Source: Reichenbachiella faecimaris (lineage in GTDB: Bacteria; Bacteroidota; Bacteroidia; Cytophagales; Cyclobacteriaceae). Taken from it: DNA of 64,000 bases. The stretch's first letter is position 1; every line of letters starts with the position of its first letter. Positions 18,401 through 27,184 of the stretch are shown here, in pieces. Position numbers and translations under genes: made by a program. The notes beneath the pieces were generated by a model. That model searched no databases. It saw only the letters and a program-made list of their open reading frames with translations, and had not been told where the DNA came from. The DNA lies in NCBI RefSeq assembly GCF_900176375.1, contig NZ_FWYF01000004.1, positions 186,001 through 250,000 on the forward strand. Reading direction: 5' to 3'.

Positions 18401-21400
18401 GGTTCAACTGATCGTATTTGGTAAAACTCCACTCTGGCGTGGCTTTGTCCCTCTGGTTGCCGTCTTGGGTCATCACTAGGCGGTCGCGTTGGTCGTAGAC
18501 CATATAGACCCACTCGGCTCCTGGTACTCGCTTCATTGTCATTCGCTGCTGATCATCATAGAGGTATTTAAAAATCAATTTATCAAAATCCAATTCTCTT
18601 TTTTGAGAGGCAATATCAGCTAAATATTTACTTCCCTCGCAGCTAGTGCTTTTGTTATAAATAGCAACCCAATAATCCTCTGCTGTAGAATTGATCGAAA
18701 TTGAATTGCCTTCAGCAAGCCATACTTGGTCAATGTCATTATTATACCAATGATACTCCTCCTCTGTAGTAGCACCACTTGCGGTTAAGCTGTATTGTTC
18801 AACTGCAGTTTCTGCGAGCTTGACCGTTGGTTTTTGACCAGGAATAGGATTGACTATGGCCTCTACCTCAGTAGTAGGACCAGCACAGCCTTCTTCATTC
18901 ACAAACGCAACATAATATGATCTGCTTTGCTCCAATGCAGGGGTAGTATATATCTTTTGCGTTCCTAAAGGAAACCTTTCAAATGTCTGGCTCGTATCAT
19001 ACCATCCATAGGTCAGATTTTCTGGCGGCTCATTGCTTTCTAGCACCACTGAGCCTGTGCCACATCTTGCTTCATCAGAAGATATGGGCATGACTAATGG
19101 TTTTGGATTGATGATGGCAACTGATTCAGTTCTCAAACTTGAGCATCCACTACCATATTCGGTAGATCTTGAAACATAGTAAGAAGTGGTTTCCGCAAGT
19201 ATAGGAGTGGTAAAGTTTTTTCCCGTGCCTACCACATTTCCACCTACGGGCGCATCAAACCAAGTATACTCGTAAAATATGCCCTCTTCAGCTACGTCTT
19301 TCACAATCAATGATACTGCTCCTTCTCCACAGGATGCAATACCAGACGCTCGTGTAGGTGGTTCAAGTGCAGTCAAAGCAGCTGTTGTTGGATTTCCGTT
19401 CATTTCCAAGCTACAATCATTTTTGATGGCTGTGACAGCATAGGTACCTTCGGTAAAAAGACCAGTCCAGCTAATCGAACTGCCCGTACCAGGTTCTTCA
19501 CTCCCAACATTGAATCCATCTCTAGTTAATTGATATTTAACGGCACTAGATTGTGAATGATCTAGCGTAATAGTTGCTCCATTTCCATGTGGACAGAAAT
19601 TGCCTCCACCAGATACATTGTACCTCTCAGGAGTATCTACCTCTATCACAGCCTCTCCTTGCATATCTATGGTACAGTGATCATCATTGTTAAAAATTTT
19701 AGACGCTTTCACAGTGTAAGTTCCTTCTACTGTAATATTTTCCCATAAAATTCGAGTCCCGTCTCCTTCTATTGAAGCATATCCTGCATACTCGCCATTT
19801 CTTTTCAGGTTATAAATAGTACCTACTTCCGTTTTATTTAAACTAACGGACAGGCCATCCCCTTCACAATAGCTCCCGCTACCAGAAACAATGAACGATG
19901 TTGGCGAAACGTCTTCGACATCCTGTGGTTCAAGCATATTTACGCTACAGCCACCTCTGATGGCTACAGCCCTATATCTTCCAGTTATCTGATCTCCAAA
20001 ACTCAGCTCATTACCAGTACCTTGCTTGGTACTTATTAATTCATTTATGTTTCTTATGAGTTGATAGCTCACGTCACTTTCCGAGTTACTCAATTTTATC
20101 TCTTGGCCAGCTTGTCTATCTCCACAAAAGACTCCTCCGCCAGTTAGTTCATATTGATTTGGCTCGAATTTCGTGACCGATTTTTTTTCAGACCAAATAG
20201 ATGGACATCCAGATTTATTGGCTTCCACAGTATAAATACCCAATTTCGAGTATAAGCCAAAGCTTATGGCATGCCCGTCTCCTGAAACAGTGCTCCCTTC
20301 ATTCAATCCATTTCTTTTCAATTGGTATATGACCCCAGGTTCGCTATCCACAATTCCGATTGGAACACCACCGGGACTTTCACAAATATCACCTCCCCCC
20401 GTCAGGTTAAAGACTATTGGCAAAGATTTGATAGTCACTGTTTTGCTATCTGGCAATGTTATGGAACAAGACGCTTTTGTAGCTACTACCTGATAAGTAC
20501 CCTCATTAATAGTACCAAAACTGATACTTGTCCCGGTTCCAGGAACATTAACTCCTAAAGTTGAACCATCATTTTTAACCAATGTATAAGTCACACCTGA
20601 TTCACTATCTTCAAGGCCGATAGGAACACCATTATCTCCACTGCAATAACTTCCTCCTCCAGTCATTGCATAAACTATCGGGAGTTGATTTACAGTGACT
20701 GTTTTGCTTCCTGCCATTGTTCGTTGGCAGCCAGATTTCGAGGCCACTACTGTATATGTACCAACAGTAGTTTTATTCCCAAAACTGATGGCACTACCAG
20801 TACCAGAAACTGCACTTCCAACATTCGTACTTCCTCTCTTCAATTGGTAGGTAACTCCCGATTGAGAATCACTCAAACCTATGGATACACCAGAGCTCCC
20901 ACTGCAATAGCTTCCGCCACCTGTTACGCTATAGGAAGTTGGTTTAGATTTAACAGTGACCGTAACGCTACCATTCATTTCTTCGGTGCAGGAATCGTCT
21001 CCATTAAATATTTGTATACCGAATACCGTGTAAGTACCTGCCTCAGTCACATTGTTCCAAGTCAGTGTTCCTCCTGTACCACTGAGGTTGCCATAGCCAG
21101 CATGTGCCCCATTCTTTCTAAGACTATAATTGGTTCCAACCTCAGAAGAAGATAAAGAAATTGATTTACCGCTTCCTCCACTGCAATAACTTCCACCACC
21201 ACTAACATCAAAAACCGTGGGCGAGATATCTGAGATTGTAATTTTACCAGGTAATGCCGAAGTACAAGATGACTTACTTACCTGGACGGTATAAAAGCCT
21301 TCTACGCTTTGATTTCCAAAACTAATTGGACTGCCATTGCCAGATACAGGGCTGCCCACATTTGTACTGCCTCTGATCAGTTGATAGCTGGCTCCGGATT

Positions 21401-22379
21401 CACTACCACTAAGTCCAACGGGCACACCGCTACCAGAACAGACATCGCCTCCTCCAGTTAAATCAAATATAAGGGGAGTATTAACTATAGTTATTGTTTT
21501 ACGGCCTGACATCGTTCTTGTACAACCAGATTTAGTCGCCACTACCGTATAGGAGCCTGCGGTAGTTTGATTGCCAAAACTGATGGCACTGCCAGTACCA
21601 GAAACTGCACTTCCAACATTCGTACTTCCTCGCTTCAATTGGTAGGTAACTCCCGATTGGGAATCACTCAAACCTATGGATACACCAGAGCCCCCACTAC
21701 AGTAGCTTCCGCCACCTGTGACACTGTATAAAGTAGGTAAAGATTTGACAGTGACGCTTTTGCTCCCTGACATCGTTCGTGTACAACCAGATTTAGTCGC
21801 CACTACCGTATAGGTACCAGCAGTCGTTTGATTGCCAAAACTGATGGCATTGCCTGTCCCTGATTTGGCACTGCCTACATTTGTACTCCCTCTCTTCAAT
21901 TGGTAGGTAACTCCCGATTGAGAATCACTCAAACCTATGGATACACCAGAGCTCCCACTGCAATAGCTTCCGCCACCTGTTACGCTATAGGAAGTTGGTT
22001 TAGATTTAACAGTGATCGTAACGCTACCATTCATTTCTTCGGTGCAGATATCGTCTCCATTAAATATTTGTATACCGAATACCGTGTAAGTACCTGCCTC
22101 AGTCACATTGTTCCAAGTCAGTGTTCCTCCTGTACCACTGAGGTTGCCATAGCCAGCATGTGCCCCATTCTTTCTAAGACTATAATTGGTTCCAACCTCA
22201 GAAGAAGATAAAGAAATTGATTTACCGCTTCCCCCACTGCAATAACTTCCTCCTCCCGATACTGAATAAGTTCTAAATGAACATGGGCCAATCGGTTTTA
22301 TAACGAGCTGAGAAAGACCAACATTAGAAAAGAGCAGTAAGCAGCTTAACAAAAAAATGTTTCTATTTAATCTATTCAT
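15402..22379 (-). CDS. Ig-repeat/RHS chimeric surface protein with variable C-terminal domain (polymorphic-toxin-like)
   Basis: This 2325-residue protein begins with a signal peptide (MNRLNRNIFLLSCLLLFSNV, cleavage near GLSQ). It is followed by about 11 copies of an 85-90-residue Ig-like repeat with the signature GGGSYCSG near its start and a second Cys near its end, then about three more divergent Ig-like domains. At about position 18590 it becomes the second half of an RHS protein: YLYDDQQRMTMKRVPGAEW, many YD repeats, and the RHS core DYYPFGLTFG, YDYQARWYDPALGRWHSVDP and FIDPDGMLP. The last 200 residues (15402-16015) are a Gly/Ala/Ser-rich, strand-like tail I do not recognise. RHS proteins form shells around C-terminal toxins or mediate contact; toxicity of this tail is inference. 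No T9SS tail is seen. The core (about 16500-18540) is clearly richer in G+C than its flanks. The first RHS half is encoded by the separate gene at 22713-26828. Confidence 0.88.
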   Translation of the reverse strand: MNRLNRNIFLLSCLLLFSNVGLSQLVIKPIGPCSFRTYSVSGGGSYCSGGSGKSISLSSSEVGTNYSLRKNGAHAGYGNLSGTGGTLTWNNVTEAGTYTVFGIQIFNGDDICTEEMNGSVTITVKSKPTSYSVTGGGSYCSGSSGVSIGLSDSQSGVTYQLKRGSTNVGSAKSGTGNAISFGNQTTAGTYTVVATKSGCTRTMSGSKSVTVKSLPTLYSVTGGGSYCSGGSGVSIGLSDSQSGVTYQLKRGSTNVGSAVSGTGSAISFGNQTTAGSYTVVATKSGCTRTMSGRKTITIVNTPLIFDLTGGGDVCSGSGVPVGLSGSESGASYQLIRGSTNVGSPVSGNGSPISFGNQSVEGFYTVQVSKSSCTSALPGKITISDISPTVFDVSGGGSYCSGGSGKSISLSSSEVGTNYSLRKNGAHAGYGNLSGTGGTLTWNNVTEAGTYTVFGIQIFNGDDSCTEEMNGSVTVTVKSKPTSYSVTGGGSYCSGSSGVSIGLSDSQSGVTYQLKRGSTNVGSAVSGTGSAISFGNKTTVGTYTVVASKSGCQRTMAGSKTVTVNQLPIVYAMTGGGSYCSGDNGVPIGLEDSESGVTYTLVKNDGSTLGVNVPGTGTSISFGTINEGTYQVVATKASCSITLPDSKTVTIKSLPIVFNLTGGGDICESPGGVPIGIVDSEPGVIYQLKRNGLNEGSTVSGDGHAISFGLYSKLGIYTVEANKSGCPSIWSEKKSVTKFEPNQYELTGGGVFCGDRQAGQEIKLSNSESDVSYQLIRNINELISTKQGTGNELSFGDQITGRYRAVAIRGGCSVNMLEPQDVEDVSPTSFIVSGSGSYCEGDGLSVSLNKTEVGTIYNLKRNGEYAGYASIEGDGTRILWENITVEGTYTVKASKIFNNDDHCTIDMQGEAVIEVDTPERYNVSGGGNFCPHGNGATITLDHSQSSAVKYQLTRDGFNVGSEEPGTGSSISWTGLFTEGTYAVTAIKNDCSLEMNGNPTTAALTALEPPTRASGIASCGEGAVSLIVKDVAEEGIFYEYTWFDAPVGGNVVGTGKNFTTPILAETTSYYVSRSTEYGSGCSSLRTESVAIINPKPLVMPISSDEARCGTGSVVLESNEPPENLTYGWYDTSQTFERFPLGTQKIYTTPALEQSRSYYVAFVNEEGCAGPTTEVEAIVNPIPGQKPTVKLAETAVEQYSLTASGATTEEEYHWYNNDIDQVWLAEGNSISINSTAEDYWVAIYNKSTSCEGSKYLADIASQKRELDFDKLIFKYLYDDQQRMTMKRVPGAEWVYMVYDQRDRLVMTQDGNQRDKATPEWSFTKYDQLNRPVLTGTYPDPESLTREQMQARVNDFYTASASNTDEYFEQATGSIHQYTNQSFPKVSDPDQYLTITYYDNYDFTTSDWELGDYSSEPQAKTYATGGKVRVDLPDGTFGWNESVTLYDSRYRVASTVSRDYLGNQDTFVNEYYSLVHPLVVKTIHTHESQITGETTEITQDFDYDHADRLLSVTQTLDVTSEVSFAPVTKVILENEYNELGELIKKKLNQEDDGSYSQEVDYEYNIRGWLTQINDPGVSDPGDYFSMSLSYETAGQYNGNIGATAWKNPFEETNNQYDYTYDPVNRLKSATYNSGAFSVPNIDYDANGNILALQRKGLDETGITTDWDHLDYDYSGNQLIKVDDAGSSDFGFKDGADATREYEYDANGNMISDANKGIENIEYNHLNLPAKVEMNADGSDRIEYIYDAAGTKLAQIVYEGGTQTKRTDYNGPFIYQNDTLQFIQHEEGRIVYETDVDGNFVEYEYQYHLKDHLGNVRATFKEEGDTDRAEATFEPDAAINESPYFTGYDGMTRITADLFNHTEGGHTVIRLNGSANEREGLGKSLKVKPGDVIDMEVYAKYFLQSESAGWTNVLNTLVSNIAANAGGIVIDGGGIGLDANPFADWSGKSNPSGAPKAYLNYLVFDEYYNLIGDLTGYQQISEAAKENGSEVDHEKLAHTLDITESGYVYIYLSNEEDTPIDVFFDDFTVTQNHTPIVSKDDYYPFGLTFGSYSRAASTPQNFRYNNKELVSDLGLGWYDYQARWYDPALGRWHSVDPAADLMRRHSPYNYAFDNPIMFIDPDGMLPTTGDQDKNEKIPDAGSLDVSLKPKIGVGAKMKAGPVTVKAEANIVKFVGEVSTKDGGTAKGTADVGNIELGADIPKVGEFAASGSAAQGSIEYSGDNGVAMDGKIGAGKLEASNSGAGIEASGSAIPQEGKVTLKGGNSALDASDFEVAFDVTVLGVNVKGNVNAVGSAVQTAKGAQEAAKTRTGQSPPGPAMMIINSLMNLFE
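20834..21190. repeat. Near-identical duplicated block in the Ig-repeat array, copy 1
   Basis: About 350 bases match 21890-22246 with only a handful of differences (for example GACCG versus GATCG, GCAGGAATC versus GCAGATATC). The offset is exactly 1056 bases, or 352 codons, about four Ig repeats. This indicates recent segmental duplication or gene conversion within the array. Confidence 0.9.
21890..22246. repeat. Near-identical duplicated block in the Ig-repeat array, copy 2
   Basis: This is the partner of the block 1056 bases to the left. It encodes most of the first Ig repeat of the mature protein and the beginning of the second. Because the offset is a multiple of three, loss or gain of the intervening unit by recombination would keep the reading frame. 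Confidence 0.9.
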
Positions 22380-22386
22380 TTTGGTT

Positions 22387-22620
22387 TTAGTTTAAGGTTG
22401 GTAATAGAATTACTTCAGATGTGTCAAATCGAAAAACAACAACCTTAAGCAATGGATAAAAAAAATTATCTATACGAGATAATCCAATAGTAGTAGAACC
22501 GCCTGAACAAAAACTACCTCCACCTGTAGGACAAAGGGCTATAGCATTCTCTGCCTTTATCTGATACAAGCTTATCAAGAACCCTATTAAGGTCAAAAGC
22601 AATTTGATTTTGTTAGTCAT
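22387..22620 (-). pseudogene. Truncated start of an Ig-repeat protein gene
   Basis: From the ATG at 22620 the frame gives a good signal peptide (MTNKIKLLLTLIGFLISLYQ) and then the beginning of the same repeat found in the next gene (TGGGSFCSGG, TTIGLS). After that the similarity stops and the frame ends within 30 codons, 8 bases before the RHS gene start at 22379. It is best read as the decayed 5' end of a second copy of the Ig-repeat gene, or a scar from the rearrangement that split the RHS gene. An expressed secreted peptide of 77 residues cannot be excluded. An upstream in-frame ATG at 22683 would mask the signal peptide and is less likely. Confidence 0.6.
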
Positions 22621-22712
22621 GGTATTGGTTACTTTAGGATGAATGATTTCATATTCATCGAGTGATTTTTTGAATTGACTCATGCTGTTGAAATTGAAGA
22701 AGAAATGTTCTC

Positions 22713-25700
22713 TTAGAGCTTCGATGCTTTTGGTGGTATAACAAACCGTAGATTACCCAGATCGTCATAGACATAGTAAGTGTTGAGCCAACTCGCGGAT
22801 TCACCTGTTTCGTGAGCTTGGACTCTTTTGAGAATAGTACGGCCTTGTTTATCTACAAACTCTTGTACCTCATGTGCTTGTTCATCGGAGGTCACGTTTT
22901 TATACAGTTCACCAGCTGCATAGTACTGACGAATCTGGTCTTGATGATCAATGGGTTTATTCTCAGCGCTAATTTGCCAAAATATGACTTCATCCTCAGC
23001 ATTGGTGGTATAGTCATAATTGACCGTAGCTCCCTCATCATTCCATGATTTTCCTGGACCTGTTTGATCCACCGTTCGGTTTAGCGGCGAATCATCAAAT
23101 GTCGTTTCGCTAAAAGGTCTTTCGTCATTGGCTATACCATCATTAGCAGCTGAATAAAAGTCCAATAATTCCATTTCGGCAAATGAGCTACCTGAGGAAA
23201 CATAAGGTAAATACTGAACAGACTCGCGTCCGAATTTGTCATAAATCTTTGGCTGCAAAATATTCTTTTGAGTAGAAGAGGCTTGATTTTGTACCTGCAA
23301 TTTCAGCCTTCCGAAACCATCATAATAATTATATGTTTTAGAAACGTCTTGAACGCTACTTAACTTGACAATAGCATCCATTTCTTTTCTAGCCGTGTAA
23401 TCATACACGTAATTACTTAATAGAGAATAATTGTAGTCATAGCGTTTTACCACATTATTATCATTGTCTATAATATATTTTAGGCGATTAAGCTCATCAT
23501 ACTCGTATCGAGTGGTTAAACCGTCAGGATTAGTCTGGCTCGTTATGCCTATGCCAGGTTTGGATGTGTATGAAGTAATTAAAGCGTCAGCTAATGCCGG
23601 CTGGTCTCTGAATGAATATTCATCTGAAAATGAATCAATTACTTCAGCCAATGATACATTTACAATCTTCTCCTTTAAATATTGACCATAATTGTCCCAT
23701 ACATAAGATGTAGTGATTCCATTCTTATCTTCTATTTCTATTGGGTTCGCCCTGGCATCATAGTCGTTTACTGTTACCTGAAGCTTTGGTATGTTGCCTT
23801 GGAATGATGTGGATTTGGATTGCAAGAGAGCTAATTTGTTAGTTGATCCAAATCTATCTAACTCCCACATTTTGAATAAATTGATTGTTCGACTCAACTC
23901 CATCGATCCTTTAGAAAATTTAACCTCTATGGGTTTTGATTTAATATTACTCAAATTCATAAATTCAATAGCTGCTTGATATGGATCGGTAGTATATAGT
24001 GAATTGTATTTTGACTCAATTAAATCATCGAAATTGTCTAGCATGTTTTTATATTCACTAATTGCCGCTTTGGCACAAGTCTCATAAGTGGCTCTTGAAT
24101 CCGTGTTCAAATGACAGGCCTTAAGCGCATCAGTATATTCATTCAAATAAATGTATGTATCACCATCACATAATGTCCTATCAAAAGGGTATATGTACTC
24201 CGTGATAAGTTCATTGCCTTGTGAGTCATTTGTAATTTGCTTTGTGGGATTGGTATGCATATTATTAGTATATTCATATGATACCATGTTTGAAAATTGG
24301 CCAGAAGATGTAAAATCAATGGTCTGCTTGGATTTTAGTCTCCACCAACTGTTAGCAAGAATAAAATTTGCATAGTAGAAATCAAATTCATAATCCCTAT
24401 CACCACCAACGGTTTCCACAAGTTTTTTTACCCGAAAACCTTGGGCAAAACCCATGCCTTGAGGATCATAAATATATTTTTCCTGTCTTTTTAAAACATT
24501 AAAATTATCATAGTAACTCTGTTCCTTAACCTTCGATCTAAATGCGTTTTGACTGACCTGTATTGTTAAATCAGTCCCTGAGTCAATATTTTTAAAAAAT
24601 ACAGTCTCTATTTTTCCAATATTTGTTGTTTTAGTTCCTAAATATTCCACGACCATCTCATAGGCCACGGGCAAGGATGAAGGCCCTAACCCACCAGCCG
24701 GGCTTGGCCCAATGGTAACTACATACTCTGGCTCTCTTCCTCCTGATATGGAGCCCGTACCCTCTTCGCCATTTGTTTCTTCATCCACTTTAGGATACAC
24801 ATAAGTCATAACCTGAGCGTAATTGGGGTCGTGCCAAACTTTGTACCCGCCATATCCATAGTCAAATGTTCTTGTCTGAATGATATTCGTCTGAGGATCT
24901 TCATTCTCAATTTTACTTAATCGTAAACCACCGATCGGGCGGGAAATAATTTCATCTAAACCAGCATAGTCCGTTTCTTCCAACTGGAGGTTTACCGAAG
25001 CTGTTGCATCATCGCCATATATGCACAATTCGAATGAATATCCCTTATTAGTATCTTCCAAAACAAAATAATCCTCTCCGCTTTCAGTCAAACTTTTTTG
25101 ATAGATGGGTTGAGAGGAAGTGGAGCTCCTTATTTTAAAAACGGGATACTTTCCGCAATCAGGAAGACCTAATGAACCACTAAAAAAGGTATCATAGCTG
25201 AAAATAATCTTATAACCGTTTGTACTTTTCAATTGAGAAGCACTAACCAACCAATCAGATGGTTCGCATACAACATTACTTTCGCTACACGAAGCAACAC
25301 CAGTGGCACTAATCGATGTACTACCAATAATTTCTATTACATCATCTACTTTTTTGGTATCTTGAACCGTATTTTCCTCATAACTAAAAGTAGAGGACCC
25401 ACTGGTAGGATAGGTGATAGTTTTTAGCATCCCCAATTTAGCACTTGCGGCCCATGGCTCACGATTAGCACCATCACATATCAAATTTTGCCCGGCATAA
25501 TTAAGAACATCTGGAACTAAAGACTTATTTTTTGTTCCGTTCAAGTTGTAAAAACCCCAATGGTCTTGATCATAGCTATGTCGAGGAGGAAAATAGCTAT
25601 TCGGTTTTGGCTCATAATATTCAAATGAATGAAGCCTAGTGCTTGTACCACTCCCTTCAATCAATGACAATAATTTGAGTCTTTTATCGCCACCTGTACT

Positions 25701-26828
25701 TGAAGAAGTAAAATAATTGTAATTGAAAGCAAACTTCTTGCTATTACCCTGAATAGTTGTCCATTCAATTTGATCTAGTTTTTTATTTCTTATACTCCCA
25801 TCTGTCTCCTCTTCTGATAGACTGTTATAAAATTTAATCTTTTGGCTACCAATATTTATTTCAGATAGAAATTTTAAATTTTCATGTATGACACGCTGAT
25901 AGGTCATTTTCGGTTCCCCTTGAACTCTATAAATGGTTGTTTGAGGATCTTCATGACTTCTTACATATGTGAATGTTTTTGTCCAATCCTCATAGGTAAA
26001 TGACGAGGGTGAATCGTATAGAAAAGATGCCGTTGTTCCTGTTATTGGATTATAAATTGTACTTAGATGCCAAGAAGAAATATACTTTTGCTCCCAGCCC
26101 ATTTTAGTCCGAACCCTTGTGGTTTCGTATTCATCGAACTCATAGATCAAACCATTCTCATCTACCACTGTCCATCCTAAAATAACTTCATATGTTGTTA
26201 TAACAGAATCTATGCCATATTTAGGTTTAATTTTAAGTCCTTCATAGTCTACAATATGTGCGTAGCCCTCATTTCCCAAGAAAAATGACCCGCAGTGTCC
26301 GGTGAAATTGTAAGAAAAATTATCTGGTATAAAATCCTTATTACCAGAAGATAACTGATTTAAATAATCGTAAAGGTTATTTTTTTCACTTAAAGGTGAA
26401 TTTGTGGATTCAAGAACATTCCTAATTTTAGGATCATTTGGTATTTCTTTAGCATTGTGCAAAAAACCACCATGCATGTCATCGCAGCGTCCGCGCATAG
26501 TCCTAGAAATTACGCCTCCTCCATTCAATACCCATCCCAATCCTACCCAAGATGGCCGTTCGTCCACTCTTAATCCAGCTGATTGATAAGAAAGAGAAAT
26601 TGGTATCGAAACCCCTCCTTCTTCCACATTTAAAATAGGAACACTAACATTAGCCGAACCTGTATTTTTACCCACGCCAACCTCACCGTAGGTACCTAAG
26701 TGTGCAGCATTTGGAGAGCTAGGCACCTCAATTATCTCTTGTGTGTTTTCTGATTCCTGACCAAATGTCTCATTCCATACAAAGGGGGGAAACCAAACAA
26801 GAATTGAGATTAATATTATTTTCTTCAT
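22713..26828 (-). CDS. RHS/YD-repeat protein, N-terminal half of a split RHS
   Basis: This 1371-residue secreted protein starts with a signal peptide (MKKIILISILVWFPPFVW, cleavage near TFGQ). It then has the opening domain of Bacteroidota RHS/SpvB-like proteins (AHLGTYGEVGVGKNTGSANV, LSYQSAGLRVDERPSWVGLG, GGGVISRTMRG). YD-type repeats follow (YVWDNYGQYLKEKI, TRYEYDELNRLKYI, YNYYDGFGRLKLQ). It ends with TYYVYDDLGNLRFVIPPKASKL. In full-length members of the family as I know them, the motif GNLRFVIPP is followed after a short spacer by a second set of YD repeats and the RHS core. Here the gene stops, and those parts are encoded by the second gene at 15402-22379. It would be exported and may assemble with that product. 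The G+C content resembles its flanks, unlike the core segment of the second gene. Confidence 0.85.
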   Translation of the reverse strand: MKKIILISILVWFPPFVWNETFGQESENTQEIIEVPSSPNAAHLGTYGEVGVGKNTGSANVSVPILNVEEGGVSIPISLSYQSAGLRVDERPSWVGLGWVLNGGGVISRTMRGRCDDMHGGFLHNAKEIPNDPKIRNVLESTNSPLSEKNNLYDYLNQLSSGNKDFIPDNFSYNFTGHCGSFFLGNEGYAHIVDYEGLKIKPKYGIDSVITTYEVILGWTVVDENGLIYEFDEYETTRVRTKMGWEQKYISSWHLSTIYNPITGTTASFLYDSPSSFTYEDWTKTFTYVRSHEDPQTTIYRVQGEPKMTYQRVIHENLKFLSEINIGSQKIKFYNSLSEEETDGSIRNKKLDQIEWTTIQGNSKKFAFNYNYFTSSSTGGDKRLKLLSLIEGSGTSTRLHSFEYYEPKPNSYFPPRHSYDQDHWGFYNLNGTKNKSLVPDVLNYAGQNLICDGANREPWAASAKLGMLKTITYPTSGSSTFSYEENTVQDTKKVDDVIEIIGSTSISATGVASCSESNVVCEPSDWLVSASQLKSTNGYKIIFSYDTFFSGSLGLPDCGKYPVFKIRSSTSSQPIYQKSLTESGEDYFVLEDTNKGYSFELCIYGDDATASVNLQLEETDYAGLDEIISRPIGGLRLSKIENEDPQTNIIQTRTFDYGYGGYKVWHDPNYAQVMTYVYPKVDEETNGEEGTGSISGGREPEYVVTIGPSPAGGLGPSSLPVAYEMVVEYLGTKTTNIGKIETVFFKNIDSGTDLTIQVSQNAFRSKVKEQSYYDNFNVLKRQEKYIYDPQGMGFAQGFRVKKLVETVGGDRDYEFDFYYANFILANSWWRLKSKQTIDFTSSGQFSNMVSYEYTNNMHTNPTKQITNDSQGNELITEYIYPFDRTLCDGDTYIYLNEYTDALKACHLNTDSRATYETCAKAAISEYKNMLDNFDDLIESKYNSLYTTDPYQAAIEFMNLSNIKSKPIEVKFSKGSMELSRTINLFKMWELDRFGSTNKLALLQSKSTSFQGNIPKLQVTVNDYDARANPIEIEDKNGITTSYVWDNYGQYLKEKIVNVSLAEVIDSFSDEYSFRDQPALADALITSYTSKPGIGITSQTNPDGLTTRYEYDELNRLKYIIDNDNNVVKRYDYNYSLLSNYVYDYTARKEMDAIVKLSSVQDVSKTYNYYDGFGRLKLQVQNQASSTQKNILQPKIYDKFGRESVQYLPYVSSGSSFAEMELLDFYSAANDGIANDERPFSETTFDDSPLNRTVDQTGPGKSWNDEGATVNYDYTTNAEDEVIFWQISAENKPIDHQDQIRQYYAAGELYKNVTSDEQAHEVQEFVDKQGRTILKRVQAHETGESASWLNTYYVYDDLGNLRFVIPPKASKL

Positions 26829-26917
26829 CGTATAATTGGATTGTTAATTCATAAATTTCCGTGTAAAGGAAGATCACACCCTATTTGTATAGGTTTTCTA
26901 TTTTCCTTTTGTGAACT

Positions 26918-27184
26918 TCAAAACTCTTTGTTTCGCTCTAATACATAGAGTGTCAACTCCTCGATTTTTTGTTCAAGCTTGATTTGCACCTGAACGATAT
27001 CCGCGCTTTTCGCTATAACAGCTTCTTTTACTCCAGATATTTTAGAATCCACCACGATTCGGGTATTGGTGGCTTGCTGGTATTCCAAGGCAGAAGTAGG
27101 TGACTCCTTGGCACTAGCTGAAAAAACAACAAAGAAATACAACAGTATAGCCATGCCATGCTTTATCAAGTTAATAGACATCAT
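26918..27184 (-). CDS. Small secreted coiled-coil protein upstream of the RHS genes
   Basis: This is an 88-residue hypothetical protein. A signal peptide (KHGMAILLYFFVVFSASA, cleavage near AKE) is followed by a helical segment ending in LEQKIEELTLYVLERNKEF. That end resembles the trailing helix (KIEELTLY-type) of Bacteroidota tail-fibre-like proteins; the resemblance is by eye only. It lies 89 bases before the first RHS gene on the same strand and is probably the first gene of that transcript. No function can be assigned. The start could be at codon 1, 2 or 11. Confidence 0.6.
   Translation of the reverse strand: MMSINLIKHGMAILLYFFVVFSASAKESPTSALEYQQATNTRIVVDSKISGVKEAVIAKSADIVQVQIKLEQKIEELTLYVLERNKEF

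Noticed and set aside
20685-22211. Plus-strand frames of 103-156 codons that repeat one another
   Set aside because: They are the opposite strand of the duplicated Ig-repeat coding sequence; their similarity comes from that duplication.
14986-26828. RHS locus as part of a type VI or phage-like injection system
   Set aside because: No VgrG, PAAR, Hcp, sheath or baseplate gene is present in the window, and the RHS proteins have ordinary signal peptides.
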